The position numbers and the translations under genes were made by a program. A stretch of DNA of 64,000 nt, from NCBI RefSeq assembly GCF_030463565.1, contig NC_134649.1, positions 39,519,044 to 39,583,043 on the forward strand, written 5' to 3'. Numbering within the stretch: the stretch's first letter is position 1; each line of letters opens with the position of its first letter. Positions 23,501 through 35,600 of the stretch are shown piece by piece. Below the pieces are notes generated by a model. It ran no database searches. It was not told the DNA's origin and saw only the letters and a program-made list of their open reading frames with translations. The stretch comes from Pelecanus crispus (lineage: Eukaryota; Chordata; Aves; Pelecaniformes; Pelecanidae).

Positions 23501-26500
23501 GGGTTTGGTTATAAGACAGACCTTTCATCAGACAATGGGGAGGAAAAATATGAATGATCAAAGGAGGAAACTTAAAACTCTAGATTCTCAGCCTACCAAA
23601 ACACTTCCCAACTTCCCTGAAAGCAGATTTAAGGAAAAGAAGCTTGTTGAAGTAAGTTCACTCTCTTACTGAGAAATTTCAGTTTTTGCACTTGCCAAAA
23701 GATAACACTGAGGCAGTCCAGACTAAGTCAAGTTGCAAAGGAGTGGAGAAATGAGTGCAAAAAGAAGTGCTTTTAGTCCTTGCTCATATTTTACAGATGG
23801 CGTAGAGAAGAACAAACTCTACTTCATTCAAAAAAGCTGCAATTTCTCACAGTTTCACACAGGTGAAGCTCACGTCTCTCCTTCTGACACTCAGTTACAG
23901 GTCCCACTGAAAATTTTAGGGGGCGGAGGGGGGGGGAAACCAACTCCAGTCTCAGTGAAGATTCTGCCATTCATATCGATGGGGCTTGGATTTCAACATC
24001 AGTAAATACACATATTCCTTAAGAAAACATTTAGTTTTCCCATTGCACCCTCCTACAGTTTGAAACAAATACTTTACCTGGGCTGAAGTTATGCTGTTTG
24101 ACCATGTGCGTCTTCATACTGTGTTTGGAAGTGAACAATTTATTACAGCTCGATACAGGGCAACGAGTCTTTAATGAGTCCACATCCTGAAGATGTTTTT
24201 TGGAGTGAATATACAGACTACTTCGTGCTGAAAATTTTGCACAACAGCCTGCAAGAAGATATACAAGGCTTTAAAGTTTCATCTGATTTCAATTTGATGC
24301 TCATATTTAGTACCTTGACAAAAAAAGTCAGAGCAGAGAACTCTTATCTGCTATTTTGCAGCACCTGTGCAAACATTCAGAGGAATCAGAAGAAAGCCAA
24401 ACATACATTTCCTCATTTTACATCAAGGACATCTCAGTGAGTAGGATAGCGCAGCAACCTGTTTCTGATAAGAAAGTCTTAAGTCATTCAGTGTAATGCA
24501 CAACCTTTCCCCGCTATGGCATCTTAAGTGTAAACTCTTCATGACGACTGCTGGCAAAACCATTAAAAGGAGAAACAGTCACCAAGTAGAGCAGCTTTAC
24601 TTTATGAAGCAGAATATTCTAGATCAGACCCAAAATCTTTGTTACTGGAGTCCTACTGAAGTGATGGAGGTAGTGCTAAGAAACACATGGAGCATCAGTG
24701 AGGCTCCCGTACAACCAAACCAGATACCATGCACACGGCCACCCACCACGCCAGCAGCAGAGACTACCACAGTGCAACCACTGAACACTCAAGATCACGT
24801 CACAACAGCAAAAAGTGCCACTGAAGGTGTTGGACAGAACCACTTTTCACTACTTCTGTTGAATCAAGTGAAAAACCCGAGCTGCAGAAACTGAGTATCA
24901 GAAGCAGGATTTTCCAGAATAAAGCAGTTCTGTTCATCACAGAGAACAAAATCAAGCTGGAGCATCTCCAACAATCCATAAATTTGAGAACGATCGCTCA
25001 TTCAGTTACACGCCTTTTGTTGATTTTTACTTCTTCCAACTCTGTTAGAAGACTCACTCTAAGTTGCTCCGAGCCTGTAATAAGCTTGTGTTTGGGGAAA
25101 AGGCACTCAATCTTTAGACAATATACACACTGATAAGCAGTTAATACATACAAGAGCTGAACAATACCTTCCACTGGACACTCAAATGGTTTTGTACCAA
25201 GGTGAGTTATACTATGGCCTTTCAAGTGTTCTGCTCTTGTGAAGGACTTCCCACAGCCTTCTACTGGGCACATAAATCTCCTGTCATCTTCGTGTTTCCT
25301 ACAAGGGAATGAAATTGCCATTGGCACGATTAAATCCACTGCTGCTTAAGTACTGGAAGAAAAACAAACAGCAAGTGACTTAGGACGGTATAATCCAAAA
25401 AGGTTACCTTTTATGTCTCAGCAGCTTGGACATACTGGTGAAAGACCAGCCACAACCTTCAAAGTCGCAGATAAAAGGCCTTTCACCTTAAGCAAAGAAA
25501 GGTTATGTTAATAATCTAATATGGAAATACACACTGCTACTAGAAAATCTCAAGAGCTGCTTGAATTGAATTAGTTTATAAGACGACAACTCAACCACCC
25601 TCTCCTGCAATTCACTGCAGAGTACTGCGATGCCCCTTCCCCATCATACAATGAGCCTTCTTTAACTCAAGACCATCACATCTTTCTCTGTGCATCAGGG
25701 AGCACAGAAAATTATCAATCCATCTCATATTAATCTGAGCTATGTCAAAGGTGCTTCAATAACCAATAATAGCATTATTCAAAACAGAAACACAGCTGAA
25801 ATGTTTTTTTCTGTTTTCATGACCTGTGATATGTTGATTACAACTCAGTGAAAGATGCAAAGTTAGTTTCCATCACGTCTATAAACCTTCACTTAACAAA
25901 AGTGACACTTTAAAAAACAAAACAAAAAACAAAACCCAAACTGTAAAGCCATGAAACCAGGTAAAGAGTACACATAATTATCTTTAAAACATTAAAAGGC
26001 TAAATTTCAGCTTAGCAGTGGTCCTTGCAAGTCAGGAGCGCTTGCCTGTACCATTCCAGGTAGAAGTCACCCTCATGAATACCTGTGTGGCTCCTCATGT
26101 GGATTTTCAGTCGGCACGCTTTGTCATACTGCTTGTTACAGCCAGGGAACGAACAGGAGAACTGCTCTTGCTCTCTGAAATGGGCTCGGTTATGGGAGAA
26201 TAATGCGCTCACTGTGATAAATGTTCTTTCACAGCCTGGGGAGAGAAAGGAAACAGCGCATCAGCTTGATACAGAACCGAATCGGGAAAGCTGCATTATT
26301 TTCTGCCTCCCAACTTTTAGTGGGGGACCTTCACGATCGTCTTTTTTCCAGGATATTACATCCTGGCACACGGAAAAAGCAGAGAGTGCAATCCTAAGCG
26401 ACATCACTCCCAGGGACCACAATTATTTAGCCAAGGTAGGCCATCAGAACACGCACACCCTGGTTTAAGCTACGCCACTGAAGGCCTGTGCCGTCGCTTA

Positions 26501-27891
26501 AAGCATTTCACCACGCCAGCACTGAGGCACACCCAATGACCAGCCACGGCGCAGCACCCTCCGGCTCCCAAACTCTCCCCGTTGATAACCGAGGTGGCGT
26601 GGAGCGGGGGCCTCCCTCAAGACTCGGGGGGGTGGGCGACCCGAAGGGGAAGGAGGGGCAGCGGCGAGGGAGAGCGAGCCGAGCCGCTGCCCCGACCCAG
26701 GGAAGGGATCCCGCCCGCACCCCGGCGAACTGGTTTTTTTGGAAGGGGAGGGAAGGGAGCCGAGCGCCAGCGGCCCGGCGGCGGCTTACCGGGGAAGTCG
26801 CAGCGGTAGGGCCGCTCGGGCTCCAGGTGGCTGCGGCGGCGGTGGGCGGCGAGGCGGGCGGCGCTGGGGAAGCGCTGGCCGCACGCCTCGCACTTGTGCG
26901 CCGCCTCCTGCTCGTGGGCGCGGCTGTGGGCCCGCAGGTTGTAGACGGTGGTGAAGCGCTTGGCGCAGCCCGGCGCCGGGCAGGCGAAGGGCCGCAGCTT
27001 GTCGTGCGAGTGCAGGTGCCGCCGCAGCTTGTAGGCCGTGGCGAAGGACCAGGCGCAGCCCGGCACCGGGCAGCCGAAGGGCCGCGCCGCCGCCGCCGCC
27101 GCCCCCGCCGCCCCCCGGCCGTCCTCCCCGCCGCCGCCGTGCGCCGAGAGGCGGTGCAGCCGCAGCTGCTGCTTGCGGGGGAAGGCCTCGCCGCAGCGCG
27201 GCTCCGGGCAGGGGAAGGCCGGCGGCGAGCGCGGCCGCGGCCCGCCCGGCGGCTCGGCGGGGCTGGCGGCGGGCGGCGGCGGCGGGACGGGCGGCGGCGG
27301 CGGCGCGGTGCCCGCGGCCTGCTCGGCGCCGGGCCCCAGCGTCAGGACGCCGTTCTCGATGCGCACCACCAGGCTCTGGTTGTTGATGGTGATGGTTCCC
27401 GAGAAGGAGCCGTCCTCCGCCCCGCCGTCGCCATCGCCGCCGCCGGCGGGGGGCAGCGGCGGCGGGGGAGGAGGCGGCGGCGGCGCGGAGCCGGGGGCCT
27501 CCTCCGGCGGCTCGGCGGGCGGCGGGCCGGGCTGGGCGCGCCCCGCTTCGCCGCCGCCCGGGCCGGCCTCGGCCGCGCCGCGCACCACGTTGAAGACGAG
27601 CAGGAGCCCGTCGTTGTCGGGCGCGGGCCCCGCCGGCGGCGCGCAGGGGCTGGGCGCCGGGCTGGCGCCGGGCTCCGGCTTCTCCTCCACCAGCAGCACC
27701 GGGAAGCTCACGTAGAGGCCCGACGCGGCGGTGCTGGCGGCGGCGGAGGAGGAGGCGGCAGCGGCCGCCGGCTCCCAGTCGGGCGGCGGCGGCGGGCGGC
27801 GCGGGGCGGCGGGCGGCGCGGCGGGGCCGCCATGTTGGGCGCCGGGCCGGGCCCGGGCCGCCTCCGCGGCGGGCAGCCCCTGCGTTTCCAT
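17435..27891 (-). CDS. ZXDC: ZXDC, ten-finger C2H2 zinc-finger transcription cofactor; whole coding region, spliced
   Basis: Ten coding exons, all in frame, predict 922 residues against 858 in human. The start ATG at 27891 has a strong Kozak context (AAGATGG). Residues 1-225 are Pro/Ala/Gly-rich low complexity around a conserved block, SGTITINNQSLVVRIENGVL. Ten C2H2 fingers follow (about 226-545): four complete in exon 1, a fifth split across the first intron, and the rest through exon 5. A Ser/Thr-rich carboxyl region (about 546-922) holds a basic patch AKKRKQKG, possibly nuclear localisation, and ends INLQDLE as in mammals. The ZXD family acts in the nucleus with CIITA to activate MHC class II genes, and ZXDC has been tied to myeloid differentiation. 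Its closest relatives, ZXDA and ZXDB, are intronless X-linked mammalian retrocopies, so the multi-exon structure supports ZXDC itself. Confidence 0.97.
18588..18689 (-). CDS. ZXDC: ZXDC exon 9
   Basis: 102 nt, phase 0 at both ends, TTCACAG acceptor and CAG|GTACAG donor. Encodes DDSPGEGDLPFQLSSQSSSS and a tail ending LPVHILQ. Confidence 0.94.
19989..20161 (-). CDS. ZXDC: ZXDC exon 8
   Basis: TTTTAG acceptor, CAG|GTAAGA donor. Encodes a Ser/Lys linker then the conserved GGLTIRDPATGAQYVQIQLL. Confidence 0.96.
20283..20311 (+). repeat. Short direct repeat in ZXDC intron 7
   Basis: ATCTGATAACTGC occurs twice, separated by three bases. Confidence 0.8.
21018..21057 (+). repeat. 20-bp tandem duplication in ZXDC intron 7
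   Basis: Two adjacent copies of ACATGTTTGATRATACAWGC, differing at two positions. Confidence 0.85.
21967..22051 (-). CDS. ZXDC: ZXDC exon 7 (basic patch)
   Basis: 85 nt, CTACTAG acceptor preceded by a pure T/C microsatellite, ACAG|GTGAGA donor. Encodes ESSGSARTDYRAIQLAKKRK and QKGNGSST. The length is not a multiple of three, so skipping this exon would shift the frame. Confidence 0.94.
22058..22099 (-). repeat. A/G (T/C on gene strand) microsatellite at the ZXDC exon 7 acceptor
   Basis: About 42 nt of A interrupted by single Gs on +. On the gene strand it is an extended polypyrimidine tract ending a few bases before the CTAG splice acceptor. Confidence 0.9.
22804..23489 (-). CDS. ZXDC: ZXDC exon 6 (Ser/Thr-rich region)
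   Basis: 686 nt, CTTCCAG acceptor, TTG|GTATGC donor, phase 0 out. A long acidic and hydroxyl-rich stretch beginning DLLTQLEATSSLTPSSELTS, as expected for the family's transactivation region. Confidence 0.95.
24078..24248 (-). CDS. ZXDC: ZXDC exon 5 (rest of finger 9, finger 10)
   Basis: CTTGCAG acceptor, CCAG|GTAAAG donor. Encodes CCAKFSARSSLYIHSKKH and the last finger, TRCPVSSCNKLF...HMVKQH. Confidence 0.96.
25168..25298 (-). CDS. ZXDC: ZXDC exon 4 (finger 8, start of finger 9)
   Basis: TTGTAG acceptor, GAAG|GTATTG donor. Encodes KHEDDRRFMCPVEGCGKSFT and the remainder of finger 8, then FECPVEG. Confidence 0.96.
25408..25486 (-). CDS. ZXDC: ZXDC exon 3 (finger 7)
   Basis: CTTAAG acceptor, AAAAG|GTAACC donor. 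Encodes ERPFICDFEGCGWSFTSMSK and LLRHK, with the last His of the finger supplied by exon 4. Confidence 0.96.
26083..26235 (-). CDS. ZXDC: ZXDC exon 2 (rest of finger 5, finger 6)
   Basis: CCCCAG acceptor, ACAG|GTATTC donor. Encodes CERTFITVSALFSHNRAH, completing finger 5, then the finger opening FSCSFPGCNKQY and ending MRSHTG. Confidence 0.96.
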
Positions 27892-28190
27892 CTTGGGGGT
27901 CCCTGTAGCAGCGGCTGAAACCGGAGCCGCGGGGCGGGGCCGACGCGGGCCAGCGGGGAAACGCGGAGCGCGGCAGCACGGAGCGGGCGGCGCGGGAGGC
28001 GCCGGGGAAACCCGGAGCGCGGAGCTACGGACGGGGCGGAGCGGAGCCCGGGCGGCGGCGGGGCTCCTGCGGGCGGGCGGGGGCTGCCCCGCGGCCCCCT
28101 TGCTGGGGGGGGGGGCTGCCCCGGTGGCTGCCGTACAGTGGCGAGCTGCTGCACGGCAGCTTGCACCTTTAATTCCAACTCCATAGCCAA
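26600..28190. promoter_or_regulatory. ZXDC: CpG island covering the ZXDC promoter and exon 1
   Basis: About 1.6 kb of dense CG sequence over exon 1, intron 1 start and the 5' flank. GGGGCGGGGC (27931-27940) is a canonical Sp1 box, and a second GC box lies at about 28033-28040. No TATA box is seen. The start codon region also contains a YY1-like AAGATGG. The transcription start is probably between about 27.9 and 28.2 kb. Confidence 0.75.
26790..27891 (-). CDS. ZXDC: ZXDC exon 1 (start, low-complexity region, zinc fingers 1-4)
   Basis: 1,102 nt of extremely GC-rich coding sequence ending in G|GTAAGC within the fifth finger (YRCDFPG). Fingers are recognisable as FPCPEPRC...H, FGCPVPGC...H, FACPAPGC...H and HKCEACG...H. 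Homopolymer Pro, Ala and Gly runs explain the large antisense ORFs in this interval. Confidence 0.95.
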
Positions 28191-31100
28191 AGCGGCATAG
28201 TTGGAATTATTTCAGTGTTTGGGTATTATGCTGGTATCTATTTATTCCTGTTAATAGCGAGGAAGGAGCTGCGCCAGAGCAGAGCAATGCTAAGCTTGCA
28301 GCCACGTTTGGAGAGTTGCAATAGGTAAATCCTTTGGCAAAACCTCCCGTGCACCTTCGGTGGAAATACAAAAGAAGCGTTACGAAGCAGCCCTGAACGC
28401 TGCACATTTCCTGTTCCAAGCACGGCCGTGCCCCTCCAGCAGCCGAGGCAGTCAGCTCGCAGAAGAAGTGGACCTGAGTGAAGGAGGGCAATGAAAGTGC
28501 TGCGGTGCTGTGCAGAGGGAACACGCTGCGAAGGAGGGAGGAAAAAAGGACAAACACTGACGAGAAAGATTGAGGGTAGGAAAGAGGCTCTCAAATGACA
28601 CGCTGATGCTGAAGTCAGTTGAACCCAGGCAAAAACTCCCTACAAATTCAGCTAATGCATAAAACATTTTTTTTCATTCCTGGGCAATGCTTTCAGACAG
28701 CTGCTTTCTGGGTCTCCAATACTTCAGGAAAAGGGAAAATTATCCTGTACTTGCCACGGGAATGACACCAGTCCCATGCTGCTGTGGGACCGATGAGCAG
28801 TCCCACCAGATGGTGCTGTGACCCTTCCACTGCTCAAATTATTTCTCCTTTCCGCTGAGCAATTTGGCATCGAATCTCCAACAGCAAGGATGGGAGACTG
28901 CTGGCCAGGCACACTCAGCTCCAGGGAAGCTGGTACTTCTTGCCACAGAGCTGTAGGTACACCCAGAGCTCCGCTCTGCACCTTCACAGCCATCTGCGCA
29001 GAGTCTGAAGTCCCTTGAGCTCAGCCTCCTCTGAAATCCCCCTTACCCCACTGCTGACTGTCACTGGGTGTGGGTCATTCCTGTTTTTGGCTGCCCCTTG
29101 CCATCCTGATCTCCCTATGGAGGTCTTTGCAGTACCTTCCTTCATGTTCCTAGGAAAAGAAAGGTCTGCTCAGGAGTTTATTGGTTAACACATAGGTGCA
29201 TCCCTGGTTGAAAGAAGGAGAAAAGAAAGAAAAAAGAAAAATAAAAATCAAGCCACAAATCCCTTTTGTTTGCCACAGCCTGGAGAGATCCAACAAGACC
29301 CTAACTAGGAGAGCTAACACCTCTCTCCTGTCACAAGCTTTATACCTTTAAAAACCACTGTAGTTACAGACATAAAAGTGTCCTGCATGAATTATCCTTT
29401 GTCACCAAGCTCTTGCCTCTATCTGCAACCAGGCACAAGCTTTTCAGGACAAGTGTCTGCATTTGAGGAAAGCATTAAGGTACCAGGATTCATAGGAAGG
29501 ATGCTTCAGCCTGTGGCAAGCTTGAGACTTCGCTACAGAAATTTACTACCTCTACATCCACTGTCTGGATCTGATGCAATGCCTACAGATGCTTGGCTTG
29601 AAGACTGCTCTCCCTGTATTGGGTTTGTCCAGCAATGAGGTCAGCTACCTAAAAACGGTATCAGCATCCCCACAGAACAATAGCCCATTCACAGTCCCAG
29701 CTTCTCTGCAACCAAGTAGAGAACAGATAAAATGAGCCTCAGCAGAGCTCAGAAAGGGTATCTTCACACTAGTCTTTTTTATGGTTTCTGTATGCTGGAA
29801 ACCACCTGCTATTTCATCCCAGGCAGTAACAGGTTACTGTTTCCCCGTGCCCTCCCAAAGGTATTGTAAACTACAGTTCACGTTTGTTAAGTGCTTGAGA
29901 TACACAGTTAAAAGACCAAAGTAGATTTAAATGTACACACATAACTATATATACTTCATAATTAAAATAAACAACAGTGAGTAGTCATAAATATGACAAA
30001 CTGCTCATCAGTTCACCGCTTTTCTGTAATCCATTTTGCCTTACTCATGCTACCTAGTTAATAGACAAAGACTTCATAATCTGAACTTCAACAAGTAGCT
30101 CTTGAATTGTGCTCGTACATTCCAGTTCTCTGTCTCCCTACAAGTAGTCCGGAGTTATAAACTCCCACTGACCTGAGTGGCATTCAATGTGGGTGTACTT
30201 GCAAGGTTATGTCCCCTAGTCAGTAAAGCTATAAGGATGAAAACAGGGGTGTACCCCAGTACTAAACAATGCAAAGATGAACTGTTCATAATAAATATTT
30301 CTTCAAGATTGTGTCTTTGGTGGATTTTCAACTCAGAATTATAACTCAGAATTAAGATGAATCTATGGAGCAGCTCTACATTCCTTAGTGCAGAAAAGCC
30401 AGTGTATTTTCTGGTTGTTCCTCATCACAAAACAGTACCCTAGTGCTTTTGGGCTATGAAGACTAGAGTGGTTTTGTACAATACCAAGATACTAACTTTG
30501 GAACCAGTCCAGCGTGGTTATTAATAGTAGGTAATGCAGAACATATGTCAAAGCAAAGGCTGTCAAATCTGGCTGACAACTACTCACATCTCAATCGTAT
30601 AACTTGGCAACGTGGGCATTTTTTTCCATAATATAAAGCAATTCCAATCAACTGCAGATTGCACTTCACAGAAGGTTCAGTTACAAGCAGACGCCAGGCT
30701 CTAACTATTCATCTGGAGACACATACAGTACGTGAACAGAGTAAAGAACTGGTTTGTGATTCGAAATAAGCAGTTTCCTTTACTTGGCACCAGAGGCAAT
30801 ACAGAGCTGCCGAGTGTGCTCACCTGGCACCACAGTTGTATAGTTTCTCGAGCCCCCACAGTCCTGAGGACTGCAGTTCATCTCACCTCATCTGCAGCAG
30901 CCAAGGCAGGTTTACCTGCGCAACGCCTTTCCCTTCCAAGGGGTAACGGATACAGTGCCAAGGAGCCGGAGTGACAGACCAGATCAACTCCAGTACCACG
31001 GGCGCACTGCGGGGAGGGCTTGCCGACGCTCTGTGTTCATGTCTGAATGAGGCCCATATGCAAGGGCCATGCTTGGCATGGGACATCATAGCTAAGAATT

Positions 31101-31734
31101 ATTTTTCTACACACACACGTATATAGATTTGTATGTAAAATATGTTTCTGTAAATATGTATGTATGTGTCAATATGTATGGTGTATAGGGGGTTCAAAGT
31201 AAGCCTCAACTTTTGGTTCTGCGCCACAGCTGATTAGGACAAAATACTTCAGCGAGTTGCCGTTAACACAAATATAATAGTAGGTTCAGGTGCAAAATAT
31301 AAGGTTTCTTTCAGCTGCATTTAGGCATACTGGGTTGTGTGCCTTCCTAACTCTTGCTAGGAAGAAAGTGGCAGACCAAAAAGACCTCTCTATTTTACTT
31401 TGTAATCAACTTTCATGTGAAGGAAGCCCACACTGTCTTGTCTTTAGTTTGTTTCACATCAGTCGTGTTTTATTTCAGGAAAGTCTACATGATCATTTTG
31501 TTAGAGTGCTTTACTAATTGCACCACTAAGAGTAGCCCATGTTTTTCCATTAACAAGCAGCAGCCAGCACAAAGGATCTAGATTTTCCGGAGGGTTTTCG
31601 TCCCTGTAGAAGCTGCTCAAGTGCAATGGGGTTCTACAGAACAACTAACTCATTGTGAGGCAGCAAACACACACAATATCAGATTCAGCAGAATGGCACC
31701 ATCTCAGACTGATGCAGAATTTGGCTCACACTAA
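28191..31734. other. Spacer between ZXDC promoter and UROC1 3' end
   Basis: No coding sequence recognised on either strand. It contains an A-rich stretch at about 29214-29250 and an AT/GT-rich simple repeat at about 31110-31185. The part nearest 28.2 kb may hold upstream ZXDC regulatory sequence. Confidence 0.55.
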
Positions 31735-32502
31735 TTTATTATGAGTTGTTCCATATTTTCCTGGCCTTGCTGTAAGATGTTTGGAAATGGTCTAGTACTT
31801 ACTGCCCTCAGGCTTTTCCACCCATTTACCTGGAACTGCATTCTGTTCCTGCTTGTGGTGAAAATCTTGGGTGAAAATTTCAGGGAAAAACACATGCAGG
31901 CTAGCTGTGCTTAACCAGTTACAGTTTATCTGTCACTTTCTATTGCAATCACCAACTGCTTTTATGGCAATTGCGATCACCAACTGCTTTTATGGCAATG
32001 TAGAAAAGCTTGAGGCTAGCACACGTGATATCAGTACATCCTCCACCAGCTGAAGAATAAGTTTGTTTACACACCCACATGTTTGGCTACTGGATTTCAT
32101 GGCTCTTTGCTGATAGCAGCAGACTCTGAATTAGAATGAAGATTTCCAATTTCCATTCCACATTTGATCTACTAGACCTAAGTATCTCCTTAATTTATCA
32201 ATTATCAGGAATAATGGATTTTTTTTTTCATTTAATTTTCAGGGACAAAATTCCAGTTCCTTTCCTTACAATGAATAGTTTCTTATTGCAAACATTGTTC
32301 CAAATATGTTAGTGAAAAGACATCAGTGGACCTGTCACAGGCAGATACAGGTTTGCCCCATTAACAAGTTAAAGGGGAAAAAAAGAACTCACATGGAAGA
32401 GACATTTGCAAGGCTTTTATCATTTGGCCAGAGAGCAAAATAGGGTATCAAGGAAACAACTTCAAATGTATCTGCAAGGACAACATTGTACTAAGAATAC
32501 CG
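31735..32502 (-). other. UROC1: Probable UROC1 3' untranslated region
   Basis: It runs from the UROC1 stop to the first AATAAA on this strand (complement of 31735-31740); an ATTAAA variant lies near 32232-32237 and another AATAAA near 31469. The end point is inferred. Confidence 0.5.
31942..31997 (+). repeat. 28-bp tandem duplication in the UROC1 3' region
   Basis: Two abutting copies of a 28-mer beginning ATTGCRATCACCAACTGC, with one A/G difference. This looks like a recent local duplication. Confidence 0.92.
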
Positions 32503-32643
32503 CTAACGTTTCAGGGCTTGCTCCAAGATGTTCTCGTCCACCACCTTGTGAGGGAGAGTCACCTTCAATGTGTCATTCTCTTTCATTGCTTGGCAGATCG
32601 TTTCATAAGCATAGTCATTACCCGACCAGCAGCGTCTGGCAAC
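32503..32643 (-). CDS. UROC1: UROC1 terminal coding exon
   Basis: CTGACAG acceptor, 46 codons then TAG. Encodes VARRCWSGNDYAYETICQAM and a tail ending LEQALKR, close to the mammalian end LQQALQL. Confidence 0.97.
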   Translation of the reverse strand, partial: VARRCWSGNDYAYETICQAMKENDTLKVTLPHKVVDENILEQALKR

Positions 32644-35600
32644 CTGTCAGACCAGAAAATCAATAGGTGCAAAAATCGTACATATCTCTTGCCACATCCA
32701 TCTGACACAATATTTGCACAAACACTGGCACCCAATTTCATGACAACAAATCTTTCAACCCTCTGCCAGTTTCTGGTTTCCTTACTGATTTTGGAAGTAA
32801 TTTTTGTAATACCTACTTCATTTTTATGAGTAGTATTTGGATAGACTTGGTACATTTTCATGCAGAAACATAACATTGGACAGGTAACATTGGTAGAACC
32901 AGGTACCTTACAAACTTTACAAAATTCTCTCACTAAAAATAATCATGCACTCCATCCCAGCTCTGTAAAACTAGCACTTGCTTTAGGTAACAGTATAATT
33001 TAAGCAATCCATGCTTTTGTAGTGGGATAAATATTTTAAAAGGAAAATGTCCCCAAGTGCATTTTCAAACTATGAAATCAAGGAGCCAAATTCTCTGCCA
33101 GCACATAAGGATGAAACTTTATGGACAGCCATGGAACTGGTAAACACCTCCTCCAACAACAAAGCTCTGCATTTCGATCTGTGTACAAGCGAGATTCCCC
33201 AGATGAAAAAAAGTCAAGATTTGGCACAAAGGAAATAAGTCCTTCCCTCTATTCAATGCCTCACAAATCTCTATTAAGAATTGCAAATCAGTGTCTGAAA
33301 TATTCAGGCTCAAAAGTACTCAAGAAAGAAAATACTTAGGTTCCAATTTAGCAAAATATTTAAGCATATGATTAATGTAAGCTGAATAAGTTCCCAGGAT
33401 CATAGCAATAACATCTAGAAACGACCTTTCAAATTAACAACTCAATTTCCCTGCCACTCACCTAGGATTAGTCCTGGCAGTATAGTTTCAGGGGTACACT
33501 CCAGTTTCCTTCCAGTCTTGTATATAATATGGGTAGCATTCTCTGAATGTCCTTTTTCAACATGTGTGTGGAGGACTGGGGCTTTTGCTTGCAATAAATC
33601 AGAGCAGCAAAAGATTTATTGGGTTTTTAATAGGCTGTCTCTGATACACAGTGCATGTTAAGGGTTTGTCTTCATTACTCTAATCTACAAATTAATATAA
33701 TTGTCCTCCTCCTTCTTCCTTAATAGTTTACTAATGTGTTATTTCAGATCTGGGACAGGGAATATGTGCAAATTGTTCCTCCTCCTCTTCTACCCCTAGT
33801 CACGCCAGGTCTTATGGGGAGAAAAAAAGATGTTTAGGTCTAAGGGAAAAAGGAATTCTGCAATTCTCTTGAGAAGTAAAACAGAACAGATCATGTCAGC
33901 ATTGGCAAAGGAGCTCCCTCAATACATCAAGTCCTTGTGAGGCTTCATGACTGAAATGTGACAGGTTTTGTCCTTTAATTGGACTGTGCATCGCTATGCC
34001 CTGCTGATTAGGTTCCCTGCAAGTACTGAGTCAAAATCTCTCTGCCAAAACCTCTCTAGTCTTAAACCCAGACAGGATCTATCTGGACACTGATGGAATG
34101 CAAAAACTCTAATGGTAGCAAGGGCTGGATGAGCTGGCACTTAAATGACAAGCCTTTCAAGATACCTTGATCTAGATGTTAGGAATAGAGAAGACTAAAG
34201 TTCATATAGTTGTCAATTGTATTATGTAGGCAAACAACAATGCCAACACATCTAACAAAATTATCATAAGCATGCTTCCCTTTCTGCTTAAAAAATAACA
34301 AAACACACACTGAGATATGTGGAAACTATTGGGCTCCAATATGTTGTAAAGTCAGAGGGGGTGGTCCTGACACTTTACAGTCGGTTCCTTACCCAAGAAT
34401 TATTCAGTGTCTTTTATTGACTTAAAGTCCTTTGAAGTTGGTTGGAGGGAAAAAAAAAAACAAAACCCAAACCCAACCAAACAAAACAACTCGTTGGCTC
34501 CAGTAGAATCAGGCTCATAACCACCCATATTAGAAGCAGTGAATAGAATTAGTCACTTGGCCCATTAGGACTATTCCTGGGATACAAAAAGACAGATTCC
34601 AAGAACTCCTGCCTGAATGCTCATACTCACATTCAGTTAAAAAGAATAGGAGCACTGGAACATGAGTACCTAAATAAACATAGTCCCAGAGGCAGGAAGA
34701 TGTTAAAGTGAACATATATAATGAGTATTGCTTACTCCATTGGAAACATCCCAGCTGAGCATCATCTTAGCCCGTTCTTCAGCCTCTGTGGATCCATCCA
34801 AAACCAGGCCAAATCCCCCATTGATCACTTCACCCCTAAGAAAAAATGTAGGAGAATTAAATCAGAACAATTCAAACCAATCCCACAAAATTCACAGGAG
34901 TTAATTTCTTCAGTTGCACTGCAAAAAGAAGGATGAGAACATAGAAATGGTGCTGAATAAGAGACACTAAAAAACCCAAAACAAAAAGGAATTTAGTAGG
35001 GCAAAGGCCTAATTTCCTGACCTGCAGCAAACCTATTCCACCTTTCTTGTAGTGCCCAGCTAACAGTCAGTATCTGCTCCAAGCAGGAGTGCCAAAAACT
35101 AAGCTTGCACTGCATCTCCTGAGGACTGCACGCTGTACTGGCTCTAGAAACAAGAAAGGTTAGCACTTCTGATGGGCTGGAGAGTTACCTGTCTCAGGGT
35201 ATTGTTAAAGGTTAAGCTGTTCATGTTTGCTACACTAGAGCCTGCCATATAGATAGGATCATGCGGAGGACTGTGCACTTATTGAAGCAGACAGATGGAT
35301 CTATTTATATTCTCTCGGGACAAATGAGAGAGCATAAGCATTTTATTAAAAAAGCGTTAACCACCACTTAATGCACATCTGCCTTGATCGTTTCAAAAAC
35401 AGTCATTCATTTTGTATGAGATACATAGATGTTTAAAGACACCAGTGCCAACTTTTCAGGAAGCAGACTTATTGGCAGAAGAACAACAGAAATATGTTAA
35501 AACTAACAGATTATACTTGGGAGAAATGCCAGTCTGGTATTAAAAGGACAGGGAAAACACGTAGAGCAAAACATCTTGTCTGACTTCAGTCTGGCCTGCT

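Noticed and set aside
24496-24894. 132-codon + strand frame in a ZXDC intron
   Set aside because: Antisense, no domain, no splice or promoter context.
26488-27918. 476-codon + strand open frame
   Set aside because: Antisense to ZXDC exon 1. Extreme GC content suppresses stop codons, and the translation is Arg/Gly/Ala-rich with no domain.
26786-27979. 397-codon minus-strand open frame in another register
   Set aside because: Overlaps ZXDC exon 1 out of frame; the zinc-finger frame is clearly the coding one.
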